Source: Acidovorax soli
GTDB lineage: Bacteria; Pseudomonadota; Gammaproteobacteria; Burkholderiales; Burkholderiaceae_C
Direction: 5' to 3'
DNA length: 64,000 nucleotides
Assembly (NCBI RefSeq): GCF_014207955.1
Contig: NZ_JACHLK010000001.1
Coordinates: 868,001-932,000 of the forward strand
Both the position numbers and the translations under genes were made by a program. The stretch's first letter is position 1, and each line of letters opens with the position of its first letter. A model generated the notes under the pieces. It did no database searches. It saw nothing but the letters and a program-made list of their open reading frames with translations, and was not told the origin of the DNA. Of the stretch, positions 35,870 through 44,441 are shown piece by piece.

Positions 35870-36540
35870 GCCTGCCCCGTCTTCAGGCGCGCCATGCGCT
35901 CGGCGATCTTGTGGTCGCGCACCAGCTCATCGAGCTCCTTGAGCTTGGCCGCCTGGTCCAGCGTGTGGCTGCGGTCGGTGCCCGCCAGGCCGGTCTGGCG
36001 CGCATACAGGCGGTCGAAAGCGCCGGTCACGGCATCGATGCGCTGCTGCACTGCGTTGGCGCCACCGGGCGGCGTGGCGGGGGCCTGGGTTGCCGTGGCG
36101 CGGCTTTGGCGAAAAGCCTCCAGCGCATCGGCCATCTCGCGCTGCTTGGCCAGCAGCGCCGCCACATAGCCCGTGAGCTCACTCTCCTGCCGTGCCAGGT
36201 CGGCCAGCGTGGTCTCCAGCACCGGGATCTGGGCCTCGATGTCGAGTTGGCGCGCCACGGCGGCACGCGCCAGGTCGTCGCGGTCGGCCGCCAGGGCCTG
36301 GTCGATCTGCTCGGCCAGGGTGGCGTGCTGGCCATTGAGGTGGGCATGCTGCTGCTGGGCCAGGTGGCGGTTGGCGCTGGTGCGACCCAGCTCATGGCGC
36401 ACCTCGCCGATCACGGTGTCGGCCTCGCGCAGCGACTGCTCCATCACCGCCAGCGGGGCATGGTTCTCCAGATGGTCCACCAACGCATGCACGCTGCCGG
36501 CAATGATGCGGCCTACGCGTGTCTTGAGCGAATCTGCCAT
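35866..36540 (-). CDS. PspA/IM30 family membrane-stress protein
   Basis: A 224-residue, almost wholly helical PspA/IM30-like protein (MADSLKTRVGRIIAGSVHAL at the start). The family binds stored-curvature-stressed membranes and forms large rods. The N-terminal amphipathic helix and the long central hairpin (about 25-145) are visible. Residues 150-165 contain a short alanine/proline linker. It is encoded between a putative ribbon-helix-helix protein and YqiJ/flotillin. Start at 36540; the overlap with yqiJ is four bases. Confidence 0.85.
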   Translation of the reverse strand: MADSLKTRVGRIIAGSVHALVDHLENHAPLAVMEQSLREADTVIGEVRHELGRTSANRHLAQQQHAHLNGQHATLAEQIDQALAADRDDLARAAVARQLDIEAQIPVLETTLADLARQESELTGYVAALLAKQREMADALEAFRQSRATATQAPATPPGGANAVQQRIDAVTGAFDRLYARQTGLAGTDRSHTLDQAAKLKELDELVRDHKIAERMARLKTGQA

Positions 36541-36541
36541 C

Positions 36542-37060
36542 TCAGGCTCCTTTCGAGAGAGGGGATTGAATGGTCTGGGCCAGCTCCAGGGTCGCTGCGG
36601 CGTGGCGCTGCACGACGGCCGGATCGTACGCGCTGGCCTGCGTGGTGGTCGCCTGGCGCAGCAGCATCTCACTGAGGGCAAAGCCCCGCCGCACCAGCAG
36701 GTCTTCGAGCCGGGCGGCTTCCTGCTCCGACGTGGGCGCGTTGCTGACCACGATGGCCAGACAGGTCGTGACATGGTCCAGCATGGCGTTGAGCACGTCC
36801 GAGTGGCGGCCCGTCTGGCCCTCGGTGCGCACCAGCGATTCGCGCAGCCGGGACGTGATGTCGCGCGCCCAGGCGTGGGCGGCCACATAGTCGAGGGCGC
36901 CGTCGTGGTGGCGCTTGAGCTGGCCCAGCAGCACGCGCAGCTTGTCGCTGTTGGTGGTGGCGCCCTCGACCTGCAACTGCGCCAGCCACAGGTAGAGGTC
37001 GCTCGGGATGCGGGCGGAGAGGGGCTCCATCGTGGTGGAGGTGGTGACCATGGCGTCCAT
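36542..37060 (-). CDS. Putative ribbon-helix-helix-type protein heading PspA/flotillin operon
   Basis: A 172-residue protein without a family I recognise. Residues 14-47 (ARIPSDLYLWLAQLQ followed by TNSDKLRVLLGQLKRH) look like a ribbon-helix-helix DNA-binding domain: a short strand, helix A and helix B. The rest is helical. It lies one base from the PspA gene, and a perfect palindrome lies 23 bases before its start. An autoregulator of the operon is the simplest reading (inference). Alternative starts at 37051 and 37030 would keep the domain. Confidence 0.6.
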   Translation of the reverse strand: MDAMVTTSTTMEPLSARIPSDLYLWLAQLQVEGATTNSDKLRVLLGQLKRHHDGALDYVAAHAWARDITSRLRESLVRTEGQTGRHSDVLNAMLDHVTTCLAIVVSNAPTSEQEAARLEDLLVRRGFALSEMLLRQATTTQASAYDPAVVQRHAAATLELAQTIQSPLSKGA

Positions 37061-37083
37061 CCGAAGTGGTGTTGAATGCGATG

Positions 37084-37099
37084 GTATTCATGTGAATAC
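37084..37099. promoter_or_regulatory. Perfect palindrome GTATTCATGTGAATAC
   Basis: Seven-base arms GTATTCA / TGAATAC with a two-base spacer, 23 bases upstream of the first gene of the PspA/flotillin operon and about 100 bases before pepP. AT-rich symmetry in a GC-rich genome suggests an operator. The candidate binder is the ribbon-helix-helix-like product of the adjacent gene. Confidence 0.5.
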
Positions 37100-37198
37100 G
37101 TTTGTCAACAACCCATTCGGGTGGCGGGTTTTGGAATTGTTTGCAAGCGCGATGGCCCACGGCACCGAAGGGTGGCGGATTCGCGTTAAAAATAGCGC

Positions 37199-38596
37199 AT
37201 GAACTCACCGTCCTCGCCATCCATCTATGCCCAGCGCCGTGCGCGCCTTGCTGCCCAGCTGGGTGCCGGGGGCATCGCCATCATCCCCACGGCACCTGAG
37301 TACCCGCGCAACCGCGATACCGACTTCCTGTACCGCCATGACAGCTATTTCTACTACCTGACCGGGTTCACCGAAGCCGGTGCCTGCCTGGTGCTCACGG
37401 CTGAAGGGCACAGCACGCTGTTCTGCCGCCCCAAGGACCTGGAGCGCGAGATCTGGGACGGCTACCGCCTGGGCCCGGAGGCCGCGCCTGCTGCGCTGGC
37501 CATGGATGCGGCCTTCTCGAGCGCCGTGCTCGACGCACAGTTGCCGCGCCTGCTGGAGAACCGCCAGAGCGTGTGGTACCCCCATGCCACGCACAACGGC
37601 CTGGCCGCGCGCGTGGAGGGCTGGCTCAATGCCGTGCGTGCCCGCGTGCGCTATGGCGCGCAGTGCCCGGCGGTGCAGCAGGACCTGTGCGGCCCGCTCG
37701 ACGAGATGCGCCTCATCAAGGACGCGTACGAGCAGGACACCATGCGCCGCGCCAGCGACATCAGCGCGCGCGCCCACATCCGCGCCATGCAGCGCTCGGC
37801 CCGCATGCTGCGCGCCGGCGAGGACGTGCGCGAGTACCACCTCGACGCCGAACTGCTGTATGCCTTCCGCGAGGGCGGCTCGCAGTACCCGGCCTACGGC
37901 TCCATCGTGGCCGCGGGTGCCAATGCCTGCGTGCTGCACTACCGCGCCGATGCCGCCCCGGTGCGCGATGGCGAGCTGGTGCTGATCGATGCGGGTTGCG
38001 AGCTCGACGGCTATGCCAGCGACATCACGCGCACCTTCCCGGCCAACGGCCGCTTCACCGGGCCGCAGCGCGCGCTCTACGACCTGGTGCTGGCCAGCCA
38101 GGTCGCGGCGGTGGATGCCACGCGCGCTGGTGCCCGCTTCAACGACCCGCACGACGCCACGGTGGCCGTGCTGGCCCAAGGCATGTTGGACCTGGGCCTG
38201 CTCGATGGCAACAAGGTCGGCACGGCGCAGGACGTGATCGACAAGCGCGCCTACTTCCCGTTCTACATGCACCGCACCAGCCACTGGCTGGGCATGGACG
38301 TGCACGACTGCGGCAGCTACGTGGAGCCCGGTGAGGCCGACAAGGTGACCGAGCGCAAGGACCCGCTGTCGGGCGAGACCCTCCTCAACCGCCCGAGCCG
38401 CGTGCTGCAACCCGGCATGGTGCTGACCATCGAGCCGGGCATCTATGTGCGCGCGGGCGAAGGCGTGCCCGAGCAGTTCCACGGTATCGGCATCCGCATC
38501 GAGGACGATGCCATCGTCACCGCCACAGGCTGCGAACTGATCACGCGCGGCGTGCCGGTGGACGCCGACGAGATCGAGGCACTGATGCGCGCCTGA
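37199..38596 (+). CDS. pepP: Xaa-Pro aminopeptidase (aminopeptidase P, PepP)
   Basis: A 465-residue M24B metallopeptidase that removes N-terminal residues preceding proline. The pita-bread fold metal ligands are D264 (LIDAGCELD), D275 (SDITRTF), H362 (TSHWLGMDVHDCG), E412 (TIEPGIYV) and E435 (RIEDD). The N-terminal creatinase-like domain (about 5-170) and FYYLTGF motif are typical. It is divergent from the PspA operon and converges with a LysR gene. Confidence 0.95.
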   Translation: MNSPSSPSIYAQRRARLAAQLGAGGIAIIPTAPEYPRNRDTDFLYRHDSYFYYLTGFTEAGACLVLTAEGHSTLFCRPKDLEREIWDGYRLGPEAAPAALAMDAAFSSAVLDAQLPRLLENRQSVWYPHATHNGLAARVEGWLNAVRARVRYGAQCPAVQQDLCGPLDEMRLIKDAYEQDTMRRASDISARAHIRAMQRSARMLRAGEDVREYHLDAELLYAFREGGSQYPAYGSIVAAGANACVLHYRADAAPVRDGELVLIDAGCELDGYASDITRTFPANGRFTGPQRALYDLVLASQVAAVDATRAGARFNDPHDATVAVLAQGMLDLGLLDGNKVGTAQDVIDKRAYFPFYMHRTSHWLGMDVHDCGSYVEPGEADKVTERKDPLSGETLLNRPSRVLQPGMVLTIEPGIYVRAGEGVPEQFHGIGIRIEDDAIVTATGCELITRGVPVDADEIEALMRA

Positions 38597-38607
38597 CGGC
38601 GCCGGCG

Positions 38608-39513
38608 CTACATGCTGGCGATGAGGTGGTCGATGAAGACCCGCACGCGCAGCGGCATGTGGCGGGTGGCGGGGTAGACGATGGAAAATGGCCGGGAGCG
38701 GCCCCCCAGCTCCTGCAGCACTTCCACCAGCCGGCCCTGGCGCAGATCGTCTTCCACGATGAAGCGGTAGGTCTGCAGCAGCCCTGCGCCGTGGCGTGCC
38801 AGGGTGACCATGCCCAGCAGGTCGTCGGAGCAGGTGAGGCTGCCGGCGGTGGCGACATCGATGTCGCGACCCTCCTGGCAAAACACCCAGGGCACGGCCT
38901 GCCCGGTGCTGGGCAGTACGAACTGCAGGCATTCGTGGGCCGCCAGGTCCTCCAGGCGGCGCGGCACGCCCGCCGATTGCAGGTAGGCCGGCGTGGCGAC
39001 GACCACCAGCTCGGCATCCAGCAGCTTCCTCGCGACGAGGCCTGAATCGGGTTGCACCCGCGCGCGCACGGCCAGGTCGAAGCCGTCGGCCGTGAAGTCC
39101 ACATTGCGGTTGCTCAGCTGCACCTCGACCTGCACCTTGGGATAGCGCGCCCGGAAAGCCACCAGCGCCGGCAGCACCCGGCAGTGCCCCAGCGTGGTGG
39201 GCACGCTGATGCGCAGCTTGCCGGCAGGCTCGGCCTGCGTGCCGGTCAACTCCCGCTCGGCCTCGCTGAGGCGGTTGAGCGCCTGCCTGCATTGGTCGAA
39301 GTAGGCCAGCCCGCCATCGGTCAGGCGGATCTTGCGCGTGCTGCGCACGAAGAGCCGCACCTGCAGGCGCTCTTCCAGGCGCGCAATGGAGCGGCTCACG
39401 GCCGCCGGGGTCAGCCCCGCCTGCTGGGCCGCGGCCGTGAAGCTCTGGGCCTCGGCCGCCAGGCAGAACAGTTCGATGCTTCCCAGCATCACATCGCCAA
39501 ACTCGCGAGCCAT
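38608..39513 (-). CDS. LysR family transcriptional regulator
   Basis: A 301-residue LysR protein: helix-turn-helix in the first 60 residues (AAQQAGLTPAAVSRSIARLE) and an effector domain thereafter. Resembles the group regulating quinone-type reductases and electrophile responses. It is divergent from a flavodoxin-fold gene with 103 bases between. An internal ATG eight codons in (39489) is an alternative start. A LysR-type box lies directly before it. Confidence 0.88.
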   Translation of the reverse strand: MAREFGDVMLGSIELFCLAAEAQSFTAAAQQAGLTPAAVSRSIARLEERLQVRLFVRSTRKIRLTDGGLAYFDQCRQALNRLSEAERELTGTQAEPAGKLRISVPTTLGHCRVLPALVAFRARYPKVQVEVQLSNRNVDFTADGFDLAVRARVQPDSGLVARKLLDAELVVVATPAYLQSAGVPRRLEDLAAHECLQFVLPSTGQAVPWVFCQEGRDIDVATAGSLTCSDDLLGMVTLARHGAGLLQTYRFIVEDDLRQGRLVEVLQELGGRSRPFSIVYPATRHMPLRVRVFIDHLIASM

Positions 39514-39515
39514 GG

Positions 39516-39530
39516 ATTACCCCATGTAAT
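39516..39530. promoter_or_regulatory. LysR-type box ATTACCCCATGTAAT
   Basis: Inverted repeat ATTAC-N5-GTAAT containing the T-N11-A pattern recognised by LysR regulators. It sits between the divergent LysR and flavodoxin-fold genes, immediately upstream of the LysR start codon. Confidence 0.45.
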
Positions 39531-39616
39531 AAATGAAGTTAATGGTGGTGAGTTTATCAATGCATGCGTATTCAATAACCTGCGGTTTCCTCTTTTTTGT
39601 GCCGACCAGGAAACCC

Positions 39617-40171
39617 ATGACCTCTCCCATCTCCATCGTTTTCCACAGCGGCTACGGCCACACCCGCGAGGTCGCGCAGGCGGTCGCCGCGGGCAGTGGC
39701 GGTACGCTGCTCGCCATCGACGACCAAGGCGAACTCAGTCCCCAAGGGTGGGCGCAGCTCGATGCCGCGCGCGCCATCGTGTTCGGCTCGCCGACCTACA
39801 TGGCCAATGTCAGCTGGCAGTTCAAGCGCTTCGTGGATGCCAGCTCCGCCGTCTGGGCCCGCCAGGGCTGGAAGGACAAGCTGGCCGCCGGCTTCACCAA
39901 CAGTGCCGGGATCAACGGGGACAAGCTCACCACGCTGTACACCCTGTTCTCGCTGTCGCAGCAGCACGGCATGCTCTGGGCCGGTACGGCCATGCCGCCG
40001 AGCAATACCAAGGCCGCCGTGCGCGATGACCTGAACTACCTGGCCTCCTTTGCCGGGCTGATGACGGCCACGCCCTCCGATGCCTCGCCCGCCGACATGG
40101 TGGCCGGAGACCTGGCGACGGCCCGGGCCTTCGGCGAGCGCATTGCGCAGGTCGTGGGCCGCATCGGCTGA
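39617..40171 (+). CDS. Flavodoxin-fold NAD(P)H:quinone/FMN reductase family protein
   Basis: A 184-residue flavodoxin-fold protein. The FMN phosphate loop is FHSGYGHTREVAQAV (residues 9-23), and FGSPTYMANVSWQFK near 56-70 and TNSAGINGDKLTTLYTLF near 93-110 are typical of WrbA-like or NADPH-dependent FMN reductases. It is first in a three-gene set with a tautomerase and an NTF2-like protein, under a divergent LysR gene, a layout common for quinone or reactive-electrophile detoxification. Confidence 0.85.
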   Translation: MTSPISIVFHSGYGHTREVAQAVAAGSGGTLLAIDDQGELSPQGWAQLDAARAIVFGSPTYMANVSWQFKRFVDASSAVWARQGWKDKLAAGFTNSAGINGDKLTTLYTLFSLSQQHGMLWAGTAMPPSNTKAAVRDDLNYLASFAGLMTATPSDASPADMVAGDLATARAFGERIAQVVGRIG

Positions 40172-40184
40172 AAGGGCGGTCCCT

Positions 40185-40388
40185 ATGCCCTATGTGAACA
40201 TCCAGGTCACCCGTGAGGGGGTGACGCGCGAACAGAAGGCCGAGCTCATCGCGGGCGTCACCGCGTTGCTGGTGCGGGTGCTGCACAAGAACCCCGCGAC
40301 CACGCATGTGGTGATCGACGAGATCGACCTCGACAACTGGGGTGTGGGCGGCCTGCCTGTGGCCGAGTTCCGAAAGCGCCAGCCATGA
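40185..40388 (+). CDS. 4-oxalocrotonate tautomerase family protein
   Basis: A 67-residue tautomerase subunit. After Met removal, Pro1 (MPYVNIQVTREGVTREQK) is the catalytic base; R-rich later positions are also present. Members isomerise keto-enol substrates such as 2-hydroxymuconate or act as dehalogenases. The stop overlaps the next ATG by four bases. It is unlinked to the protocatechuate operon by about 25 kb. Confidence 0.85.
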   Translation: MPYVNIQVTREGVTREQKAELIAGVTALLVRVLHKNPATTHVVIDEIDLDNWGVGGLPVAEFRKRQP

Positions 40389-40774
40389 GCGCCGACGCGG
40401 ATTTCGCTGGCGTCACCGCCGCTTTGCACACCTACTTCGACGGACTGCACCACAGCGACACGGGCCGCCTGGCGCAGGTCTTCCATCCGCTGGCCATCTA
40501 TTGCTGCGCCACCGAGGGGCCACTGCTGTACCGGACCATGGCGGAGTACTTTCCCATCGTGGAGCAGCGTCCTTCGCCCGCGAGCCGCGGGCAGGGCCGG
40601 CGCGACCGCATCCTGTCCATCGAATTCGCGGGCCCGGTCACGGCCTTTGCGCGGGTCGAGTGCGCGATTGCGCCGCGCTTCTTCACCGACTTCCTGACGC
40701 TTGTGCGGACCGACGGGCGCTGGCAGATCATGAGCAAGGTGTTCCACTTCGACGTGGTGGAGCAGGGCGCCTAG
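40385..40774 (+). CDS. NTF2-like / SnoaL-like protein
   Basis: A 129-residue cone-shaped alpha+beta fold. The beginning FAGVTAALHTYFDGLHHSDT and the end RTDGRWQIMSKVFHFDVVEQ are typical of small lumazine-binding/SnoaL-like NTF2 proteins. Function unknown; it is encoded with a flavoprotein and a tautomerase in an apparent operon. Confidence 0.72.
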   Translation: MSADADFAGVTAALHTYFDGLHHSDTGRLAQVFHPLAIYCCATEGPLLYRTMAEYFPIVEQRPSPASRGQGRRDRILSIEFAGPVTAFARVECAIAPRFFTDFLTLVRTDGRWQIMSKVFHFDVVEQGA

Positions 40775-40793
40775 GCGCCCCTGCCCCCCATGG

Positions 40794-40833
40794 AAAAAAG
40801 GCCGGCACCACCTTGCGGTGGCCCGGCCTTTGG
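40794..40833 (-). terminator. Rho-independent terminator (for the small exported protein gene)
   Basis: Long stem AAGGCCGG-CACCACC / GGTGG-C-CCGGCCTT around a TTGC loop. Read on the minus strand it ends in a six-base T-run. It lies between converging genes and can also end transcription of the flavodoxin/tautomerase set. Confidence 0.7.
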
Positions 40834-40873
40834 CGTGGGGGCTGCGGTGCGGTCCGCAGCCTCGTCGTGCGAA

Positions 40874-41167
40874 TTACAGGGCGCCGACTTCGCCGGAAGA
40901 GATCTGGCCGGTGCGCACAGCGTCAGCCGCCTGGGCACGCACGGCAGCGCGGTCAGCGGTCGACTTGTAGGTCACCACGCGGGAACCAGCGGGTTCCAGG
41001 CTGCGCGTCTGGGCGACGGTGGCGGCTTCGGCAGCCACTTCAGCGCGGGTGCGGTTGGTTTCGAACTTGGTGGCGAATTGCGAAGCATCGGCTTCGTCGG
41101 CGTAAGCGCCGAAGGAAGCGAAAGCGGCTACAGCGGCGATGGAGAGGAAACGGGCGGTCGTGTTCAT
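40874..41167 (-). CDS. Small exported protein, DUF4148-like
   Basis: A 97-residue periplasmic protein with a signal peptide ending near GAYADEADASQF. The mature part is helical and rich in Ala, Arg and Thr (TRAEVAAEAATVAQTRSLEP), similar to the small DUF4148-like proteins common in this bacterial family. No function known. It is transcribed toward the hairpin at 40794. Confidence 0.68.
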   Translation of the reverse strand: MNTTARFLSIAAVAAFASFGAYADEADASQFATKFETNRTRAEVAAEAATVAQTRSLEPAGSRVVTYKSTADRAAVRAQAADAVRTGQISSGEVGAL

Positions 41168-41446
41168 GATGAAAGTCCTTTGGGTAGAAAAAGCGTCTCA
41201 AAAAAACCGGAGCGAAAACAACTTCAAACCGGGTTCGGTGAGTCGCCTTGCGGGTTCGGCTCATCGATGGGTTGAACTGTACGCCTCGTGTGTTCAGAGA
41301 AAAACTACCCAGTCACGAACTGTCTGTTCCAGTTTTGGAAATAGTCGCCCCGGGGTGGATGGGCCCGCCATGCGGGTGGTAATCCGCATGTAACTGGTTT
41401 CGTGTGAAAATTGAAATTCGATTACATAACCCGCAGAGACAAGCCC

Positions 41447-42883
41447 ATGCAAATCCGCCGCGCCACCAAGATCGTTGCCACCCTGGGTCCCGCATCGAGC
41501 GACCCGCAACTGCTGGAGGCCATGATCCGTGCAGGCGTCAATGTGGTGCGCCTGAACTTCAGCCATGGCAAGGCCCAGGACCATATCGACCGCGCCGCCA
41601 CCGTGCGCGCTGCCGCCCAGCGCGCCGGGCGCGAAGTGGCCATCATGGCCGACCTGCAGGGCCCCAAGATCCGTGTCGGCAAGTTCGCCGAAGGCAAGGT
41701 GCAACTGGTGCCGGGCGAGAAGTTCGTGCTCGATGCCTCGCGCACCGAGCCGGGCGATATCGACGGCGTGGGGCTCGACTACAAGGAATTGCCGCGCGAC
41801 GTGAAGGCCGGCGACGTGCTCTTGCTCAACGACGGCCTGATCGTGCTCACCGTGGACGCCGTGCAGGGCGAGGAGGTGCACACCACGGTCAAGCTGGGCG
41901 GCGAGCTGTCCAACAACAAGGGCATCAACAAGCAGGGTGGCGGCCTCACGGCCCCCGCGCTCACGGCCAAGGACATGGAGGACATCCGCACGGCGATGAG
42001 CTTCCAGGCCGACTACGTGGCGGTGAGCTTCCCCAAGAACGCGACCGACATGGAGATGGCGCGCCAGTTGTGCAACGTGGCCGCGTCCGAGTTCCGCCAC
42101 AAGCCGGGCCTGATCGCCAAGATCGAGCGCGCCGAAGCCATTCCGCACCTCGAGTCCATCCTGCGCGTGAGCGACGGCATCATGGTCGCGCGCGGCGACC
42201 TGGCCGTGGAAGTGGGCAATGCGGCCGTGCCGGCGCTGCAAAAGAAGATGATCCGCATGGCGCGCGACCTGGACAAGGTCGTGATCACCGCCACGCAGAT
42301 GATGGAGAGCATGATCACCAACCCCGTGCCCACGCGCGCCGAGGTCAGCGACGTGGCCAATGCCGTGCTCGACGGCACCGATGCCGTGATGCTCAGCGCC
42401 GAGACGGCGGCTGGCAAGTACCCGCTGGAGACGGTGATGGAGATGGCCACCATCTGCGCCGCCGCCGAGGCCGCCGAAGACCACCCTCTCGATGCCGATT
42501 TCACGGGCCAGACCTTTGGCCGCATCGACCAGTCCATCGCCATGGGCGCGCTGTTCACGGCCCACCACCTGGGTGCCAAGGCCATCGTGGCCATGACCGA
42601 CAGCGGTGCCACGGCACTGTGGATGAGCCGCCACCGCATCCACATCCCGATCTATGCGCTCACGCCCAAGGTGGCCACGCAGCGCAAGATGGCCATGTAC
42701 CGCAATGTGCGCCCGCTGCTCATGGACACCAGCGCCGACCGCGACACGGCGCTGGAGCAGGCCGAAGGCCACCTCAAGACCCGCAACATCGTGCAGACGG
42801 GCGATGTCTATGCCATCACCTGCGGCGAACCCATGGGCGCACCGGGCGGCACCAACATGCTCAAGATCTGCCGGGCGGGCTGA
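41447..42883 (+). CDS. pyk: Pyruvate kinase
   Basis: A 478-residue enzyme of the last glycolytic step. N-terminal KIVATLGPASSD, substrate-loop RLNFSHG (35-41), IAKIERAEA with the essential lysine, VARGDLAVEVG, and TATQMMESM near 284-292 are all present. The start at 41447 matches the family; an ATG 12 codons upstream is less likely. It is followed after 15 bases by a convergent PAP2 gene. Confidence 0.96.
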   Translation: MQIRRATKIVATLGPASSDPQLLEAMIRAGVNVVRLNFSHGKAQDHIDRAATVRAAAQRAGREVAIMADLQGPKIRVGKFAEGKVQLVPGEKFVLDASRTEPGDIDGVGLDYKELPRDVKAGDVLLLNDGLIVLTVDAVQGEEVHTTVKLGGELSNNKGINKQGGGLTAPALTAKDMEDIRTAMSFQADYVAVSFPKNATDMEMARQLCNVAASEFRHKPGLIAKIERAEAIPHLESILRVSDGIMVARGDLAVEVGNAAVPALQKKMIRMARDLDKVVITATQMMESMITNPVPTRAEVSDVANAVLDGTDAVMLSAETAAGKYPLETVMEMATICAAAEAAEDHPLDADFTGQTFGRIDQSIAMGALFTAHHLGAKAIVAMTDSGATALWMSRHRIHIPIYALTPKVATQRKMAMYRNVRPLLMDTSADRDTALEQAEGHLKTRNIVQTGDVYAITCGEPMGAPGGTNMLKICRAG

Positions 42884-42898
42884 TCGCCCGCTGCGCCT

Positions 42899-43642
42899 TC
42901 AGGGCGCCACCGGGGCGACGGCTCCGGTGCGCACGGCCATGCGCCTGCGCAGCAGGCGTGCGGCCAGGTCGCAGGCCCAGGCCGTCGTCCAGCACAGCCA
43001 GCCCGACCACAGGGTGTGGCTCATGAAGTGCGCGCCCCGCGCCTGCTGGGCCAGGCCCAGCAGCAGCCCGGCCAGCAGCGATGCGGCCAGGCAGAGCCGG
43101 GCAGCCCGTGGCTGCGCGCGCCGCAGCGCGAACCAGCCGCCGATGAAGGCGAAGCCTGCCGAGGCATGGCCGGCCGGGAAGCAGCGGCCGCTGCCCCCGT
43201 CGGCCAGGCCCCAGGCCCAATGCGAGGCGTAGCGCGCCACGCCGCCGAACTCGGCCATGTCCCAGGGGCAACTGGTGCTGCTCAGGTTCTTGGCGATGCC
43301 CACCACGGCGAGCGACAGCAGCGCGCTCACCACCCACTGCAGGCGCTCGCCCGTGTCCAGGCGGCGCAGCGGGCCCATGGGCCACCACACGCCCAGCGCC
43401 AGCAGCAGCACCAGCAGCCAGCCCGCGCGCCGCGCGCCCTCGTGCGCCACATGCACGAAGAACCACTGGTCGCGCAACGGAAATCCCGAGGCGCTCCCGA
43501 AGGCACGGGCCAGCAGCCGGTCCTGTCCCAGAAAGTCCCACAGCACCAGCAGGGCCAGCGCGGCCAGGGTCCATGCCGCGATGCGGCGTTGTTCGGGTGG
43601 CAGGCGGTGGTGGGAGGCAGGGGGGGAGGACGGCAGGCGCAT
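42899..43642 (-). CDS. PAP2 superfamily membrane phosphatase
   Basis: A 247-residue integral membrane protein with about five or six helices. The PAP2 motifs are visible: PAGHASAGFAFI for the second and QQARGAHFMSHTLWS for the third, containing the catalytic histidines. It may dephosphorylate a lipid phosphate such as undecaprenyl or phosphatidylglycerol phosphate, or act on lipid A. It is divergent from the response regulator with 91 bases between, so PhoP/QseB-like regulation is possible (inference). Confidence 0.85.
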   Translation of the reverse strand: MRLPSSPPASHHRLPPEQRRIAAWTLAALALLVLWDFLGQDRLLARAFGSASGFPLRDQWFFVHVAHEGARRAGWLLVLLLALGVWWPMGPLRRLDTGERLQWVVSALLSLAVVGIAKNLSSTSCPWDMAEFGGVARYASHWAWGLADGGSGRCFPAGHASAGFAFIGGWFALRRAQPRAARLCLAASLLAGLLLGLAQQARGAHFMSHTLWSGWLCWTTAWACDLAARLLRRRMAVRTGAVAPVAP

Positions 43643-43733
43643 GGGGCGACGATAGAAAGCCGCTCTTAACGCCGCCTTAAACCCCTGCCGGCCCCTGGCG
43701 GCGTGTCGGGCGCAGGACTGCCACAATGCCTCC

Positions 43734-44441
43734 ATGCGAATCCTTGTGGTGGAAGACGACGCCGGCATTGCCAGCGGCCTGCGGACCAACCTGCAGCAGC
43801 GCGGCTATGCCGTCGACGTGTGCGACGGCGTGGCGGGCGCCTGGGCGGCCCTGCGTGCCGAGCGCTTCGATGCCGTGCTGCTGGACCTGGGGCTGCGCGA
43901 TGGCGATGGCAGCGAAGTGCTGCGCCGCCTGCGCGCCAGCCCGGCTGCAACGGCCGGGGCACAGGCCGCGGCGGCGCTGCCCGACCCGGCCACGCCGGTG
44001 CTCATCCTCACGGCGCGCGACCATGTCACCGAGCGCATCGCCGGGCTGGACCAAGGGGCCGACGACTACCTGGTCAAGCCCTTCAACGTCGATGAGCTGG
44101 AGGCACGGCTGCGTGCCATGCTGCGCCGTGCCACCGGGCGGGCCACGCCCACGCTGCGCCATGCCGACATCGAACTCGATCCCGGTGCCCGCACCGTGCA
44201 CCAGGGCGGCCAGGCGGTGGACATGTCGCCGCGCGAGTTCTCGGTGCTGTGGGTGCTGATGGACGCGCGTGGCCGCGTGCTCTCGCGCCAGCAGATCGAA
44301 GAGCGCCTGTACAGCTGGGACGTGGCCATCGAGAGCAATGCCATCGAGGTCTACATCCACCACCTGCGGCGCAAGCTGGGCAGTGCCTGCATCCAGACCA
44401 TGCGCGGCGTGGGCTATTTCATGCCGCAGGAGAAGCCCTGA
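43734..44441 (+). CDS. OmpR/PhoB family response regulator
   Basis: A 235-residue two-component regulator. Receiver: acidic pocket D8-D9, phospho-acceptor D51 (LLDLGLRDGDG) and VLILTARD with K105-type lysine in LVKPFN. A loop of about 15 residues rich in alanine (ASPAATAGAQAAAALPD) is inserted before the fourth strand. The C-terminal winged helix is OmpR-like (LSRQQIEERLYSW, VYIHHLRRKLG). It overlaps its partner kinase by one base. Confidence 0.93.
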   Translation: MRILVVEDDAGIASGLRTNLQQRGYAVDVCDGVAGAWAALRAERFDAVLLDLGLRDGDGSEVLRRLRASPAATAGAQAAAALPDPATPVLILTARDHVTERIAGLDQGADDYLVKPFNVDELEARLRAMLRRATGRATPTLRHADIELDPGARTVHQGGQAVDMSPREFSVLWVLMDARGRVLSRQQIEERLYSWDVAIESNAIEVYIHHLRRKLGSACIQTMRGVGYFMPQEKP

